Positions 1-7,430 of a stretch of 64,000 nt of DNA are shown here, piece by piece. This stretch comes from Leucobacter sp. CX169 (lineage in GTDB: Bacteria > Actinomycetota > Actinomycetes > Actinomycetales > Microbacteriaceae). The notes under the pieces are model-generated. The model was not told the DNA's origin. It saw only the letters and a list, made by a program, of their open reading frames with translations, and searched no databases. A program made the position numbers and the translations under genes. The DNA is taken from NCBI RefSeq assembly GCF_017161405.1, contig NZ_CP071051.1, forward strand, positions 2,790,001-2,854,000, given 5' to 3'. Every line of letters begins with the position of its first letter. Position 1 is the first letter of the stretch.

Positions 1-533
1 ACGGGACCGCGCGCGCCGAAGCGCACCCAGATGGCCCCGAACAGTCCGCCGACACTCAGCGCGGTAAAGGTGCCGAGGAACGCGGTGAGGCCGAGCTGCA
101 GGAAGTTGCCCGAGCCGAGCGAGAACGTGTCGAGGACGTAGATGTTCGCGAACCAGTGCCCGGTCGCCAGCTCGATGGCGAGCAGGATCATCATGACGAC
201 GGCGACGTACGCCGCCAGGATGACGTTTGCGACCGCGGTCCCGGCAACGTAGGCCCGTCGGGTGCTGCCGAGGGCGAGCGCGAAGGGGAAGGTCGTCGCG
301 ACGGCCTGCACCCCGAGGTAGACCAGGAATCCCGGAAGCGACCAGGTTGCCCCGCCGTTCATGCGGGCACCCTCGGCAAAATCGGGGTTACTCGGATCGA
401 GGCCGACGCGCTGCAGCGTGAGGCTGATGATGGCCGAGATGACGAGCACCAGGAAGAGGATGAACAGGGGCACCAGGAAGGTGACCTCTGGCTTGTTGAG
501 GTGAAGTCGGACGACGTTCTGTACGTGACGCAT
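1..533 (-). CDS. ABC transporter permease, partial (3' end outside window)
   Basis: The reading frame opens at 533 with ATG behind an AAGGAAA ribosome binding site and runs off the left edge, giving about 177 residues without a stop. It has hydrophobic stretches near residues 17-40, 67-90, 95-120 and 140-165 and no catalytic motif, as expected for an integral membrane permease subunit. It is the third gene of a same-strand set with an ABC ATPase 17 bp upstream and a GntR/YtrA-type regulator, so it is inferred to be the membrane partner of that ATPase in a small YtrABC-like exporter. The substrate cannot be read from sequence. YtrA-type systems in Bacillus respond to cell-wall antibiotics, but carrying that over is only an analogy. 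Confidence 0.75.
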   Translation of the reverse strand, partial: MRHVQNVVRLHLNKPEVTFLVPLFILFLVLVISAIISLTLQRVGLDPSNPDFAEGARMNGGATWSLPGFLVYLGVQAVATTFPFALALGSTRRAYVAGTAVANVILAAYVAVVMMILLAIELATGHWFANIYVLDTFSLGSGNFLQLGLTAFLGTFTALSVGGLFGAIWVRFGARGP

Positions 534-550
534 GATGGTTTCCTTCCGGG

Positions 551-1453
551 CTAGCGAGCGGTCGGGGCTGATGAGGGGGTGTCGGATCCGTCGAATCCGT
601 AGGCGGCGACGAGCTCTTGCAGCGTCACCTGGCCGATCTCGAGACCGGCCGACTCGGCGGCCACCCGATCCTGCGCCGTCAAGCGACCCTCGACGATGAC
701 CGAGCCCAGGCCGCCGACGACGTGGCGGGAAAGCACTGTGCGACCCTCGCTGTATGCCTGGACCGCGGACTCGAGGCCGGAGACTCGGTGCGAGGCTCCT
801 CGCAGCTCGTCGACCTCGGCGTCATGGAGCACCCGGCCCTGGTCGAGGATGATGACGCGCTCGAGCAGCTGATCCATCTCGTCGATGAGGTGGGTCGAGA
901 GCACGATCGTGCGGGGGTGAGCGAGGTAGTCGCGCATCAGCACGTCGTAGAAGTGTCCGCGCGCCGTCGCGTCGAGACCCAGGTACGGCTCGTCGAAGAA
1001 GGTGATGGGGGCGCGGCAGGCGAGGCCCACCACAATGCCGACGGCCGAGAACTGCCCGCGTGAAAGCTTCTTGACCTGCTGCTTCTTCGGAATGCGAAAG
1101 AGCGCCACAAGCTCGTCGGCGAGCGCCTGGTCCCAGTTCGGGAAGAACACCTTCCCTGCCCGCAGCACGTGGCGCAGCGCGTAGTCGTCGGGGTAGCGCT
1201 GGTTGTCGCGAATGAAGCACATGTCCTCGAGCACGTTCGCGTTCTCGAAGGGGTGTGCGCCTTCGACGAACACCTCGCCGGCTGTGGCGCGATCCTGCGC
1301 GGTGACCAGCGACATGAACGTGGTCTTGCCCGCGCCGTTGCGGCCGAGCAGGCCGGTGATGGAGTCGCGCTTGATCTTGACGGAGACGTTGTCCAGGGCA
1401 CGCACTTCGCCGTGGGTGCGGGTCAGGCCGCGGGTCTCGATTGCGTAAGTCAT
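551..1453 (-). CDS. ABC transporter ATP-binding protein (GntR-linked exporter)
   Basis: A 300-residue nucleotide-binding subunit. Walker A is GRNGAGKT (residues 37-44), the signature is LSRGQ near 130-134 instead of LSGGQ, Walker B is ITFFDEP near 150-156, and the switch histidine lies in STH near 187. About 75 residues follow the ATPase core and match no domain I recognise. The start overlaps the stop of the GntR-family regulator by 4 bp, so the two are translationally coupled, and the permease follows 17 bp downstream. It should hydrolyse ATP at the inner face of the membrane to power the permease. The Arg in the signature loop is seen in other YtrB-like ATPases, so it is probably functional. 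Confidence 0.88.
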   Translation of the reverse strand: MTYAIETRGLTRTHGEVRALDNVSVKIKRDSITGLLGRNGAGKTTFMSLVTAQDRATAGEVFVEGAHPFENANVLEDMCFIRDNQRYPDDYALRHVLRAGKVFFPNWDQALADELVALFRIPKKQQVKKLSRGQFSAVGIVVGLACRAPITFFDEPYLGLDATARGHFYDVLMRDYLAHPRTIVLSTHLIDEMDQLLERVIILDQGRVLHDAEVDELRGASHRVSGLESAVQAYSEGRTVLSRHVVGGLGSVIVEGRLTAQDRVAAESAGLEIGQVTLQELVAAYGFDGSDTPSSAPTAR

Positions 1454-1809
1454 CGTGTGGCTTCCTGTTCTATGAGGGAAAGTGTTTGGGGGAGGGAGAG
1501 CTGGAGCGCGGCGGCCTCTGCGAGCAAGGGGCGCACGAAGTCGGCGACAAAGCCGGACTGACGTTCGGCCGCGATCTTGGCCTTCGCGCCATCCGAGACG
1601 AACATCCCGATGCCGCGCTTCTTAAAGAGAATTTCCTGGTCGACCAGGAGGTTGACACCCTTGCCGGCCGTCGCCGGGTTGATGCGGTAGAAAGCCGCGA
1701 ACTCGTTCGTGGAGGGAACCTGCGCGCCCTCCGCATACGTGCCCTGCAGGATGTCGTCCGCGATGCGTTCGGCCAGTTGCAGGAAGATGGGCTTCGTATC
1801 ATCGAACAC
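1450..1809 (-). CDS. GntR-family transcriptional regulator, YtrA subfamily
   Basis: A short (119 aa) winged-helix regulator with the N-terminal signature FDDTKPIFLQLAERI, typical of YtrA-type GntR proteins, which lack a large effector domain. I chose the GTG at 1809 because GGAGG lies 6 nt upstream at 1816-1820; an ATG at 1830 is in frame but has no such site. The helix-turn-helix spans roughly residues 30-60 (VPSTNEFAAFYRINPATAGK). It is first in the regulator-ATPase-permease operon and overlaps the ATPase gene by 4 bp. An inverted repeat just upstream suggests autorepression relieved by an inducer. Family is clear; the inducer is unknown. Confidence 0.87.
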   Translation of the reverse strand: MFDDTKPIFLQLAERIADDILQGTYAEGAQVPSTNEFAAFYRINPATAGKGVNLLVDQEILFKKRGIGMFVSDGAKAKIAAERQSGFVADFVRPLLAEAAALQLSLPQTLSLIEQEATR

Positions 1810-1824
1810 TCGGCACCTCCGCTC

Positions 1825-1854
1825 GTTCATTGGTTAGTTACTTCACTAATGAAC
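1825..1854. promoter_or_regulatory. Probable operator of the YtrA-type regulator
   Basis: Two inverted repeats lie in the spacer before the regulator: TTAGT-N6-ACTAA (1834-1849) and, with a slightly shifted centre, GTTCAT (1825-1830) facing ATGAAC (1849-1854). Spaced short half-sites immediately upstream of the gene fit autoregulation by a GntR dimer. Binding is inferred, not shown. Confidence 0.5.
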
Positions 1855-1907
1855 CTAGTGACCTCGCGTCGCGGTTGTCAAGCACCAGTTCGTCACCGGC
1901 GCGCCGG

Positions 1908-1920
1908 TAGGCTGGCGCCC
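1908..1920 (+). promoter_or_regulatory. Putative -10 element for a leaderless aldolase mRNA
   Basis: TAGGCT at 1908-1913 is followed by 7 nt and then the GTG start of the threonine aldolase. No Shine-Dalgarno precedes the GTG. The spacing puts the transcription start at or next to the start codon. No convincing -35 hexamer is visible. Confidence 0.4.
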
Positions 1921-3015
1921 GTGAATGCATCCCTCTCAGGCGCCGCCGTGCTCTCCTCCCCCGCCGACCGGTCCTTTGCCTCGGACAATTACGCGGGCGC
2001 ACACCCCGAGGTACTCGATGCGGTCGTCGCGGCGAGCACTGGCCACGCCCCCGCGTACGGTGACGACGGCTGGACCGCGCGCCTCAGCGAGGTACTGCGC
2101 GGCCACTTCGGTCCGGATGCCGAAGCGTTCCCCGTCTTCAACGGCACGGGCGCGAACGTGCTCGCACTGCAGGCCGCGCTTCCCCGCTGGGGTGCCGTCA
2201 TCTGCGCCCAGACCGCACACATCAACGTCGACGAGAACGGCGCCCCCGAGCGGGTCGGCGGCGTCAAACTGCTCACCGTCCCGACCGAGAACGGCAAGAT
2301 CACGCCCGAGCTGATCGACCGTGAGGCCTGGGGCTGGGGCGACCCGCACCGCGCGCAGCCGCTCGCCGTCTCGATCACGCAGACCACTGAGTACGGCACC
2401 TGCTATTCCGTCGACGAGATCCGGGCGATCACCTCGCATGCGCACGATCGCGGCATGATCGTGCACATGGACGGCTCGCGCATCTCGAACGCGGCCGCGC
2501 ACCTGGGCCTACCGCTCGCCGCGTTCACGACCGACGCCGGCGTCGACCTGCTCAGCCTCGGCGGCACGAAGAACGGCCTGATTGGGGCCGAGGCCGTTGT
2601 CACCTTGCGCCCCGGAGCCGCCCCCGGCTTCGAATACGTCCGCAAAATGAACATGCAGCTCGGCTCGAAGATGCGCTTCCTCTCGGCCCAGCTGCTCGCC
2701 CTGTACGACGGCGACCTCTGGCTGCGCTCGGCGACCCAGGCGAACGCGATGGCGACGCGGCTGCGCGCCGGCATCGACGCACTCGAGCCACTCGGGGCGC
2801 GCGCCTTCCAGGCCACCGAGGCGAACGGGGTGTTCGCGACGCTGCCCGCGGGCGTCGCCGATCGGGTGCGCACCGAGGCGGGATTCCACTTCTACGACTG
2901 GCCGGGTGTCACAAACGCCGTCCGCCTGATGTGCGCGTTCGACACGACGGAGGCCGCGGTCGACGCGCTGCTCGCCGAGCTGGGTGCGGCGTCGCGGGCC
3001 GCCTCAAACGCGTAG
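1921..3015 (+). CDS. ltaE: Low-specificity L-threonine aldolase
   Basis: A 364-residue fold-type I PLP enzyme that splits L-threonine or allo-threonine to glycine and acetaldehyde in the cytosol. Homology begins at RSFASDNYAGAHPEVL. The aldolase signature HMDGSRISNAAAHLG is near residues 180-195 and the PLP-binding lysine is K217 in LSLGGTKNG. The open frame extends 480 nt further upstream, but that part is antisense to the GntR gene and has no homology. GTG 1921 is chosen because a TAGGCT box sits 7 nt before it, as at several other starts here; GTG 1951 is an alternative. Glycine produced here could feed the glycine cleavage operon at 31-35 kb, though the genes are unlinked. Confidence 0.9.
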   Translation: MNASLSGAAVLSSPADRSFASDNYAGAHPEVLDAVVAASTGHAPAYGDDGWTARLSEVLRGHFGPDAEAFPVFNGTGANVLALQAALPRWGAVICAQTAHINVDENGAPERVGGVKLLTVPTENGKITPELIDREAWGWGDPHRAQPLAVSITQTTEYGTCYSVDEIRAITSHAHDRGMIVHMDGSRISNAAAHLGLPLAAFTTDAGVDLLSLGGTKNGLIGAEAVVTLRPGAAPGFEYVRKMNMQLGSKMRFLSAQLLALYDGDLWLRSATQANAMATRLRAGIDALEPLGARAFQATEANGVFATLPAGVADRVRTEAGFHFYDWPGVTNAVRLMCAFDTTEAAVDALLAELGAASRAASNA

Positions 3016-3188
3016 CCCACTGAGGCGTAGCGGGATCCTGCTGGGCGTCCAGCCCGAGGCGGAATGCCCCCCTGCCAGACGCGTCAGTTCCTCTCCATGT
3101 GACGCAAAGTACGGGTGTGAGGCCCTAACACCGCAAGTATCTGACGCGCCGAAAGCCAGGCGGCGGGAGGCCGCCCCGACCGCCCGAA
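3016..3188. other. Convergent spacer with CGCGTCAG inverted repeat and GC hairpin
   Basis: This 173-bp spacer between the aldolase and lysE holds a perfect 8-bp inverted repeat (CGCGTCAG at 3080-3087, CTGACGCG at 3141-3148) enclosing AT-richer sequence with two related GACGC/AAGTA blocks. A GC hairpin follows (GGCGGC 3159-3164, GCCGCC 3170-3175). The hairpin may act as a terminator between the convergent genes; no T-run follows. The longer repeat is not explained by any gene I recognise. Confidence 0.45.
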
Positions 3189-3791
3189 CTACCCGAACGC
3201 GATGCGGATCGCGAGCACGACCATGATCACGGCGACGCAGATGTCGAGGATCTGCCACGAGCGGGGGCTCGCGAAGAAGCGGGTGAGGTAGCGCGAGCCG
3301 TACCCGAGCGCGGCGAACCACCCCACGCTCGCGATCGCGCCGCCGACCGCGAACCACCAGCGCCCGGGGTCGCCCTGGGCGTTGCCGATCGAGCCCATGA
3401 GCACCATCGTGTCGAGGTAGACGTGCGGGTTGAGGTACGTGATCGCGAGGCAGGCGAGCACGGTGCGGCGCAGCGAGCCGGCCGAGCCGTCGCCGGCCAC
3501 AAGCGCCTCGGGCTTGCGCGCCCGCATCGCCGCCGTGAACGCGTACCAGAGCAGGAAGGCGACGCCGCCCCAGCGCACGATCTCGAGCACGACGGGCGCC
3601 CGCTCGATCACGAAGCCGATCCCGGCGACTCCCGCGAACTCGAGCAGCGCGTCGGTCAGCCCGCAGATGAGCACCACCGGCAGCACGTGCTCGCGGCGAA
3701 TGCCTTGGCGCAGCACGAAGGCGTTTTGCGCGCCGATCGCCATGATGAGCGACAGCCCGCTGCCAATACCGACGAGAAAGGGGAGGAGCAT
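3189..3791 (-). CDS. lysE: LysE/ArgO-family amino acid exporter
   Basis: A 200-residue polytopic membrane protein of the LysE family, which exports basic amino acids (lysine, arginine) through the inner membrane. The N-terminus reads PFLVGIGSGLSLIMAIGAQN with the conserved GAQNAFVLRQG motif, followed by several hydrophobic segments and the conserved YLNPHVYLDT motif near residues 118-127. It diverges from a LysR-type regulator 90 bp away, the lysE/lysG layout known from Corynebacterium glutamicum, which supports the call. The ATG at 3791 has no Shine-Dalgarno but has TAACGT exactly 6 nt upstream, suggesting a leaderless transcript. The exact substrate (Lys, Arg or both) cannot be read. Confidence 0.93.
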   Translation of the reverse strand: MLLPFLVGIGSGLSLIMAIGAQNAFVLRQGIRREHVLPVVLICGLTDALLEFAGVAGIGFVIERAPVVLEIVRWGGVAFLLWYAFTAAMRARKPEALVAGDGSAGSLRRTVLACLAITYLNPHVYLDTMVLMGSIGNAQGDPGRWWFAVGGAIASVGWFAALGYGSRYLTRFFASPRSWQILDICVAVIMVVLAIRIAFG

Positions 3792-3797
3792 GCTTCG

Positions 3798-3803
3798 ACG
3801 TTA
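3798..3803 (-). promoter_or_regulatory. Putative -10 box of lysE (leaderless)
   Basis: TAACGT on the minus strand ends 6 nt before the lysE ATG, mirroring the box of the divergent lysG. The -35 is not clear, consistent with an activator-dependent promoter. Confidence 0.4.
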
Positions 3804-3845
3804 CGATGCCGAGGCGTCTCGCAACGAATTGAGCAGGGATCATTC

Positions 3846-3875
3846 TTCTGATGCAGATGAAGCATTGCTTAAGCT
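3846..3875 (+). promoter_or_regulatory. Putative lysG promoter (leaderless)
   Basis: TTCTGA (3846-3851), an 18-nt spacer and TAAGCT (3870-3875) form a plausible sigma-70-type promoter whose -10 ends 6 nt before the ATG at 3882. The ATG lacks a ribosome binding site. Confidence 0.45.
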
Positions 3876-3881
3876 GGGCCT

Positions 3882-4781
3882 ATGGAGCTTCCCATCGAAC
3901 ACCTCGCCACGTTCGCTGCGATTCTCGACGAGGGCAGCTTCGAGGGCGCAGCGAAGCGGCTGCGCATCACGCCATCCGCCGTCAGCCAGCGCGTGAAGGC
4001 AATGGAGCAGCGGGTCGGCTCAGTATTGCTGCAGCGCACCCGGCCCGTCGCGGTGACTGCCGCGGGGGCGACGGTGCTGCGCCTCGCCCGCCAGCTCGAC
4101 CGCCTGGTCGACGACGCGGCGCGCGAGCTGGGCGCCGGGCCCGCCGGGGCAGGATCCGGCCCCGCGATCATCCCGATCGTCGTGAACGCCGACTCGCTCG
4201 CCACCTGGTTCGTGCCGGCGCTCGCCCGCGCGGCCCGCGAAACCGGCGCGCACTTCGAGGTGCTGCGCGCCGACGAGACCGTCTCGACCGCCGCGCTTCG
4301 GAGCGGCACGGTCGTCGCCGCGCTCACGGCGACGCGCGAGCCCGTCCCCGGTTGCATTTCCACCAGGATCGGCGCCGCCCGCTACCGCGCCGTCGCGAGC
4401 CCCGAGTTCATCGCCCAACACTTCCCGAACGGCACCTCGGCTTCGAGCCTCGCCGCGGCGCCGATGCTCGAGTTCGACCGGCATGACACGTTTCAGCAGC
4501 GCTACCTGCGCGCAGCCACCCGGGCCCGCGTCGACCCGCCGCGGCACTACGTGCCGTCGTCCGCTGAGTTCGCACGCGCGGTCGAACTCGGCATGGGGTG
4601 GGGCATGCTGCCCGAGGCGCAGAGCGCGGAGGGGATCGCCGCCGGACGCCTCGCCGAGCTCACCCCGTCGCGATCGCTGAAGCTGCCGCTGTACTGGCAG
4701 CGCTGGAACCTGCACTCGCCCGTGCTCGACGCGCTGTCCCAGATCGTGGAGGAGGAGGGCAAGGCAGCGCTCGAGGCATAG
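3882..4781 (+). CDS. lysG: LysR-family regulator of amino acid export (LysG/ArgP-like)
   Basis: A 299-residue LysR-type protein. The N-terminal winged helix (residues 1-60) reads LATFAAILDEGSFEGAAKRL and ITPSAVSQRVKAME, the classical LysR HTH, and the rest is the periplasmic-binding-protein-like effector domain. In this subfamily (LysG, ArgP/IciA) basic amino acids are co-inducers and the target is the divergent exporter gene. Here lysE starts 90 bp away in the opposite direction, as in C. glutamicum, so it is inferred to activate lysE when lysine or arginine accumulates. The start has a TAAGCT box 6 nt upstream and no ribosome binding site. Confidence 0.9.
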   Translation: MELPIEHLATFAAILDEGSFEGAAKRLRITPSAVSQRVKAMEQRVGSVLLQRTRPVAVTAAGATVLRLARQLDRLVDDAARELGAGPAGAGSGPAIIPIVVNADSLATWFVPALARAARETGAHFEVLRADETVSTAALRSGTVVAALTATREPVPGCISTRIGAARYRAVASPEFIAQHFPNGTSASSLAAAPMLEFDRHDTFQQRYLRAATRARVDPPRHYVPSSAEFARAVELGMGWGMLPEAQSAEGIAAGRLAELTPSRSLKLPLYWQRWNLHSPVLDALSQIVEEEGKAALEA

Positions 4782-4868
4782 CGCCACCCGGGCCTTCGTG
4801 CCACGATGGGTGAACACAGGTGCAGCGGCACGGGTCGATGACGACACGCGTCGGGATTGGAGTCCGTC

Positions 4869-5219
4869 ATGCGATACCTCCTCTTGGCCAGCGAGCCCGA
4901 GACCCCGCAGCACCACACCGACTCGTGGGCCGTGCACATCGAGGCGGCCGTTGCCTTCTGCGCACAGCTGGAAGACGAGCTCGCGGCCAGCTCCGAGCTC
5001 GAATGGTCCGAGGTGCTCGCGCCGGCGGATCACGCGCGAAGCTTCGCCGCCGACGGTTCGGTGACCGAGGGCACCGCGGGAGCACCCGGGCTCACCCGCC
5101 TGTGGGCGATCCGGGTCGCCGACGCCGCCCGCGCGGCGGAACTCGCAGCGCGCATCGCCCGCGAGCTCACCGCCCGGGTCGAGCTGCGGGAGTGTCTTGC
5201 GGGGGCGCAGCGCCCCTAG
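4869..5219 (+). CDS. YCII/DGPF-domain protein
   Basis: A small protein of 116 residues. The start MRYLLLASEP with a C-terminal segment pairing a conserved Trp (RLWAIRVADAARAAELAARI) resembles YCII-related (DGPF) proteins, small ferredoxin-fold dimers of mostly unknown function, some linked to extracytoplasmic sigma factors. The DGPF motif itself is absent. ATG 4869 is preferred because GGAG lies 6 nt upstream; a TTG at 4857 is in frame but lacks a site. The last four bases overlap the stop of the convergent response regulator gene. No sigma factor gene is adjacent, so no role is assigned. Confidence 0.62.
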   Translation: MRYLLLASEPETPQHHTDSWAVHIEAAVAFCAQLEDELAASSELEWSEVLAPADHARSFAADGSVTEGTAGAPGLTRLWAIRVADAARAAELAARIARELTARVELRECLAGAQRP

Positions 5220-5920
5220 GCTTGGCCCGCGCCCCTGACGCTCGAGGCCACGCCATGCGTGTGGGCCCAGACGATGGCCTGGATGCGGTCGCGCGCGCCG
5301 AGCTTCTGCAGCAGGTTCGAAACGTGGGTCTTGACCGTCGCCTCGCCCACGAAGAGTTGTTCGGCGATCTCGGAGTTCGTCGCCCCGGTCGTGAGCAGCC
5401 TCAGCACGTCTTGTTCGCGATCCGTCAGCCCGGCGGTGGCGAGCGGACCGTCTGCCTGCGACGGGCGCGGCGCTGGGGCGGCATCGCGGGTGGCACGTTC
5501 CATGACGGCGCGGGTCACGTCCGGGCCGAGCAGCGCGCCCCCGGCCGCGAGCGTGCGGACAGCATCGATCAGCTGATCGGCCCGCGCGGTCTTGAGGAGG
5601 AAGCCGCTCACCCCCGCGGCGAGCGCGTCGAAAAGGTACTCCTCGTGCCCAAAGGTGGTGAGGACCAGGATCGCGGGCGTGGGCCGACTTTCCCCCGAGG
5701 CTGCCCCCGCGAGAATCTGCCGCGACGCCTCGATGCCGTTCATCTCGGGCATCTCGACATCCATGCAGATCACGTCGGGCGCGAGCCGCGAGGAGAGCGC
5801 GACCGCCTCGGCACCGTTGGCCGCCTCGCCGACCACGTCGATGTCCGGTTCGGTCTCGAGGATGATGCGGAACCCCGACCGCACGAGCACCTGATCATCG
5901 GCGACGAGCACCCGGATCAT
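5216..5920 (-). CDS. Two-component response regulator, NarL/LuxR family
   Basis: A 234-residue regulator. The receiver domain (residues 1-120) has the acidic pair D8/D9, phosphoacceptor D54 in CMDVEMP and the conserved Lys in LLKTARADQL near 111. A C-terminal LuxR-type HTH follows (LTDREQDVLRLLTTGATNSE then VGEATVKTHVSNLLQKLGAR). Its start overlaps the stop of the upstream histidine kinase gene by 4 bp, so the pair is co-translated. The kinase is divergent from a NatAB-like ABC exporter, which is the most likely regulatory target by context. The inducing signal is unknown. Confidence 0.94.
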   Translation of the reverse strand: MIRVLVADDQVLVRSGFRIILETEPDIDVVGEAANGAEAVALSSRLAPDVICMDVEMPEMNGIEASRQILAGAASGESRPTPAILVLTTFGHEEYLFDALAAGVSGFLLKTARADQLIDAVRTLAAGGALLGPDVTRAVMERATRDAAPAPRPSQADGPLATAGLTDREQDVLRLLTTGATNSEIAEQLFVGEATVKTHVSNLLQKLGARDRIQAIVWAHTHGVASSVRGAGQA

Positions 5921-7287
5921 GCCGTCACCTCAGACGTCGCCGGCAGGCCCGCGTCTGGCAACCCTGCGCCTGGCAGCTCCGAACCAGGCAACACCACGTC
6001 AGGCAGGTCGCCCCGCAGCGGGATCCTGGTCCGCACGAGGAACCCGCCCCGCTCACGGGCGACCGTCTCGACCGTGCCGCCGACCGCTCCCGCGCGCTCG
6101 CGCATACCGCGAAGGCCGAGCCCGCCGCCCCCGCCGTCGCGCGCCGAACCGAGACTCTGCGCCACTCCGGTGTCGCTGATCTCAAGCTCAACGGCACCCG
6201 CTTCAAAGCGCAGCCGGACCGCCGCCTCGGCCCCGCGGCCCGCGTGCTTGCGTACATTGGTGAGCGCCTCTTGCGCGATGCGGTACAGGGCAACGTCCAC
6301 GAGCATCGGCACCGGGCGCGTCTCGCCCGCGACGATCAGGGTGGTCGAGAGCCCGGCGCTCTGCGAGGCCGCGACGAGCGCGGGAAGCTGGGCAATGCCG
6401 ATGGTCGAGGAACGCTCATCGGGCTCGGGCGCACGCAGCGTACCCACGAGCCCGCGGAGTTCCGCGATCGCGGCCTCGGCGCTCGACTCGACGATTTCCA
6501 GCGCCGCGCTCGCCCGCTCGCGCCCCCGCTCGGGGTCTTTCTCGAGCAGGCGTCTTGCCGCAGCCGCCTGGATGCCCATCACCGAGACGTGGTGCGCGAC
6601 CACGTCGTGCAACTCTCGAGCGATCGCGATGCGGTCGAGCGCTACGGCCTGCTCGGCGCTCGTGCGCCGTTCGAGATCGAGCTCGCGGCCCTGCGCCTCG
6701 AGCTGCGCCTGGGTGCGGGCGGCCAGCCACGAGCGCTCCCCGAAGATGAACGCGCCGCCGAAGTACAGCAGGTTCGTGAAAATCTGGATGACCGCGTAGG
6801 TCGCAAACGCCGAGAAGAGCCCGCTGCGTGAGATCCCCGGCAGCGCTTCGGTGTCGGAAGACACGACGATGAGGGACGTCACGAGCCACACCACCATGGC
6901 GACGCTGATGCCGAGCCTGCTCCAGAACGCGAGCGGGCGCCTGGGCTCCCACGCCCCCACCGAGTACAGCGCGATGAAGAGTCCGATGTTCGTGATGAGC
7001 AGTTCGGGGACCCCGAACTGGCCGCAGACGAAGAAGCCCACCGACACCGCGATCGCGACCGGCACGGGCCACCGCCGTCGCGCCACGAGGGGCAGCGTGA
7101 CGAGTCCCAGCCCGAGCACCCACACCCAGGGCTCCGCGGTCTCTGCATAGATGCCGGTGCGCTGGTAGAGCAGCGCACTCGTGATCGCGGCGAGCGCGAG
7201 ACCGAGCGCCAACGCGGCGTCCAGGCGGAGGTCGCTGCGGGTCGGACGAGGCCGAGTCCACTCGCCCGTGTCCCGAGTCGTGATCAT
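5917..7287 (-). CDS. Sensor histidine kinase (HisKA_3 family)
   Basis: About 456 residues. The N-terminal half has five or so membrane segments (for example LDAALALGLALAAITSALL and VPELLITNIGLFIALYSVG) with no large extracytoplasmic domain, which suggests sensing within the membrane. The dimerisation/phosphoacceptor helix has H227 in IARELHDVVAHH and the C-terminal HATPase has its G-box in GGGGLGLRGMRERA. I chose ATG 7287 over an upstream GTG at 7416 because the extra 43 residues are proline- and arginine-rich without homology, and TACGCT lies 7 nt before 7287. It is coupled to the response regulator gene by a 4-bp overlap. Confidence 0.9.
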   Translation of the reverse strand: MITTRDTGEWTRPRPTRSDLRLDAALALGLALAAITSALLYQRTGIYAETAEPWVWVLGLGLVTLPLVARRRWPVPVAIAVSVGFFVCGQFGVPELLITNIGLFIALYSVGAWEPRRPLAFWSRLGISVAMVVWLVTSLIVVSSDTEALPGISRSGLFSAFATYAVIQIFTNLLYFGGAFIFGERSWLAARTQAQLEAQGRELDLERRTSAEQAVALDRIAIARELHDVVAHHVSVMGIQAAAARRLLEKDPERGRERASAALEIVESSAEAAIAELRGLVGTLRAPEPDERSSTIGIAQLPALVAASQSAGLSTTLIVAGETRPVPMLVDVALYRIAQEALTNVRKHAGRGAEAAVRLRFEAGAVELEISDTGVAQSLGSARDGGGGGLGLRGMRERAGAVGGTVETVARERGGFLVRTRIPLRGDLPDVVLPGSELPGAGLPDAGLPATSEVTA

Positions 7288-7294
7288 GCGATCC

Positions 7295-7300
7295 AGCGTA
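7295..7300 (-). promoter_or_regulatory. Putative -10 box of the sensor kinase gene (leaderless)
   Basis: TACGCT on the minus strand ends 7 nt before the ATG at 7287, and no ribosome binding site is present. It lies in the 143-bp divergent spacer shared with the ABC exporter genes. Confidence 0.4.
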
Positions 7301-7430
7301 CCGAGCACCCCGCGGCGGCGGATCCCCCGCGAGGCGGAGACACTCCCCACCGACCGAGGGAAACTCAGCCAGCCGGGGGAAGCGCCGCCCCGACCGCCCT
7401 GCCAGGCTGGACCCAACGAAAGGAACCTTC

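Noticed and set aside
1441-1920. An N-terminal extension of the threonine aldolase
   Set aside because: The extra 160 codons lie antisense to the GntR gene and have no homology; the enzyme's conserved region starts after 1921.
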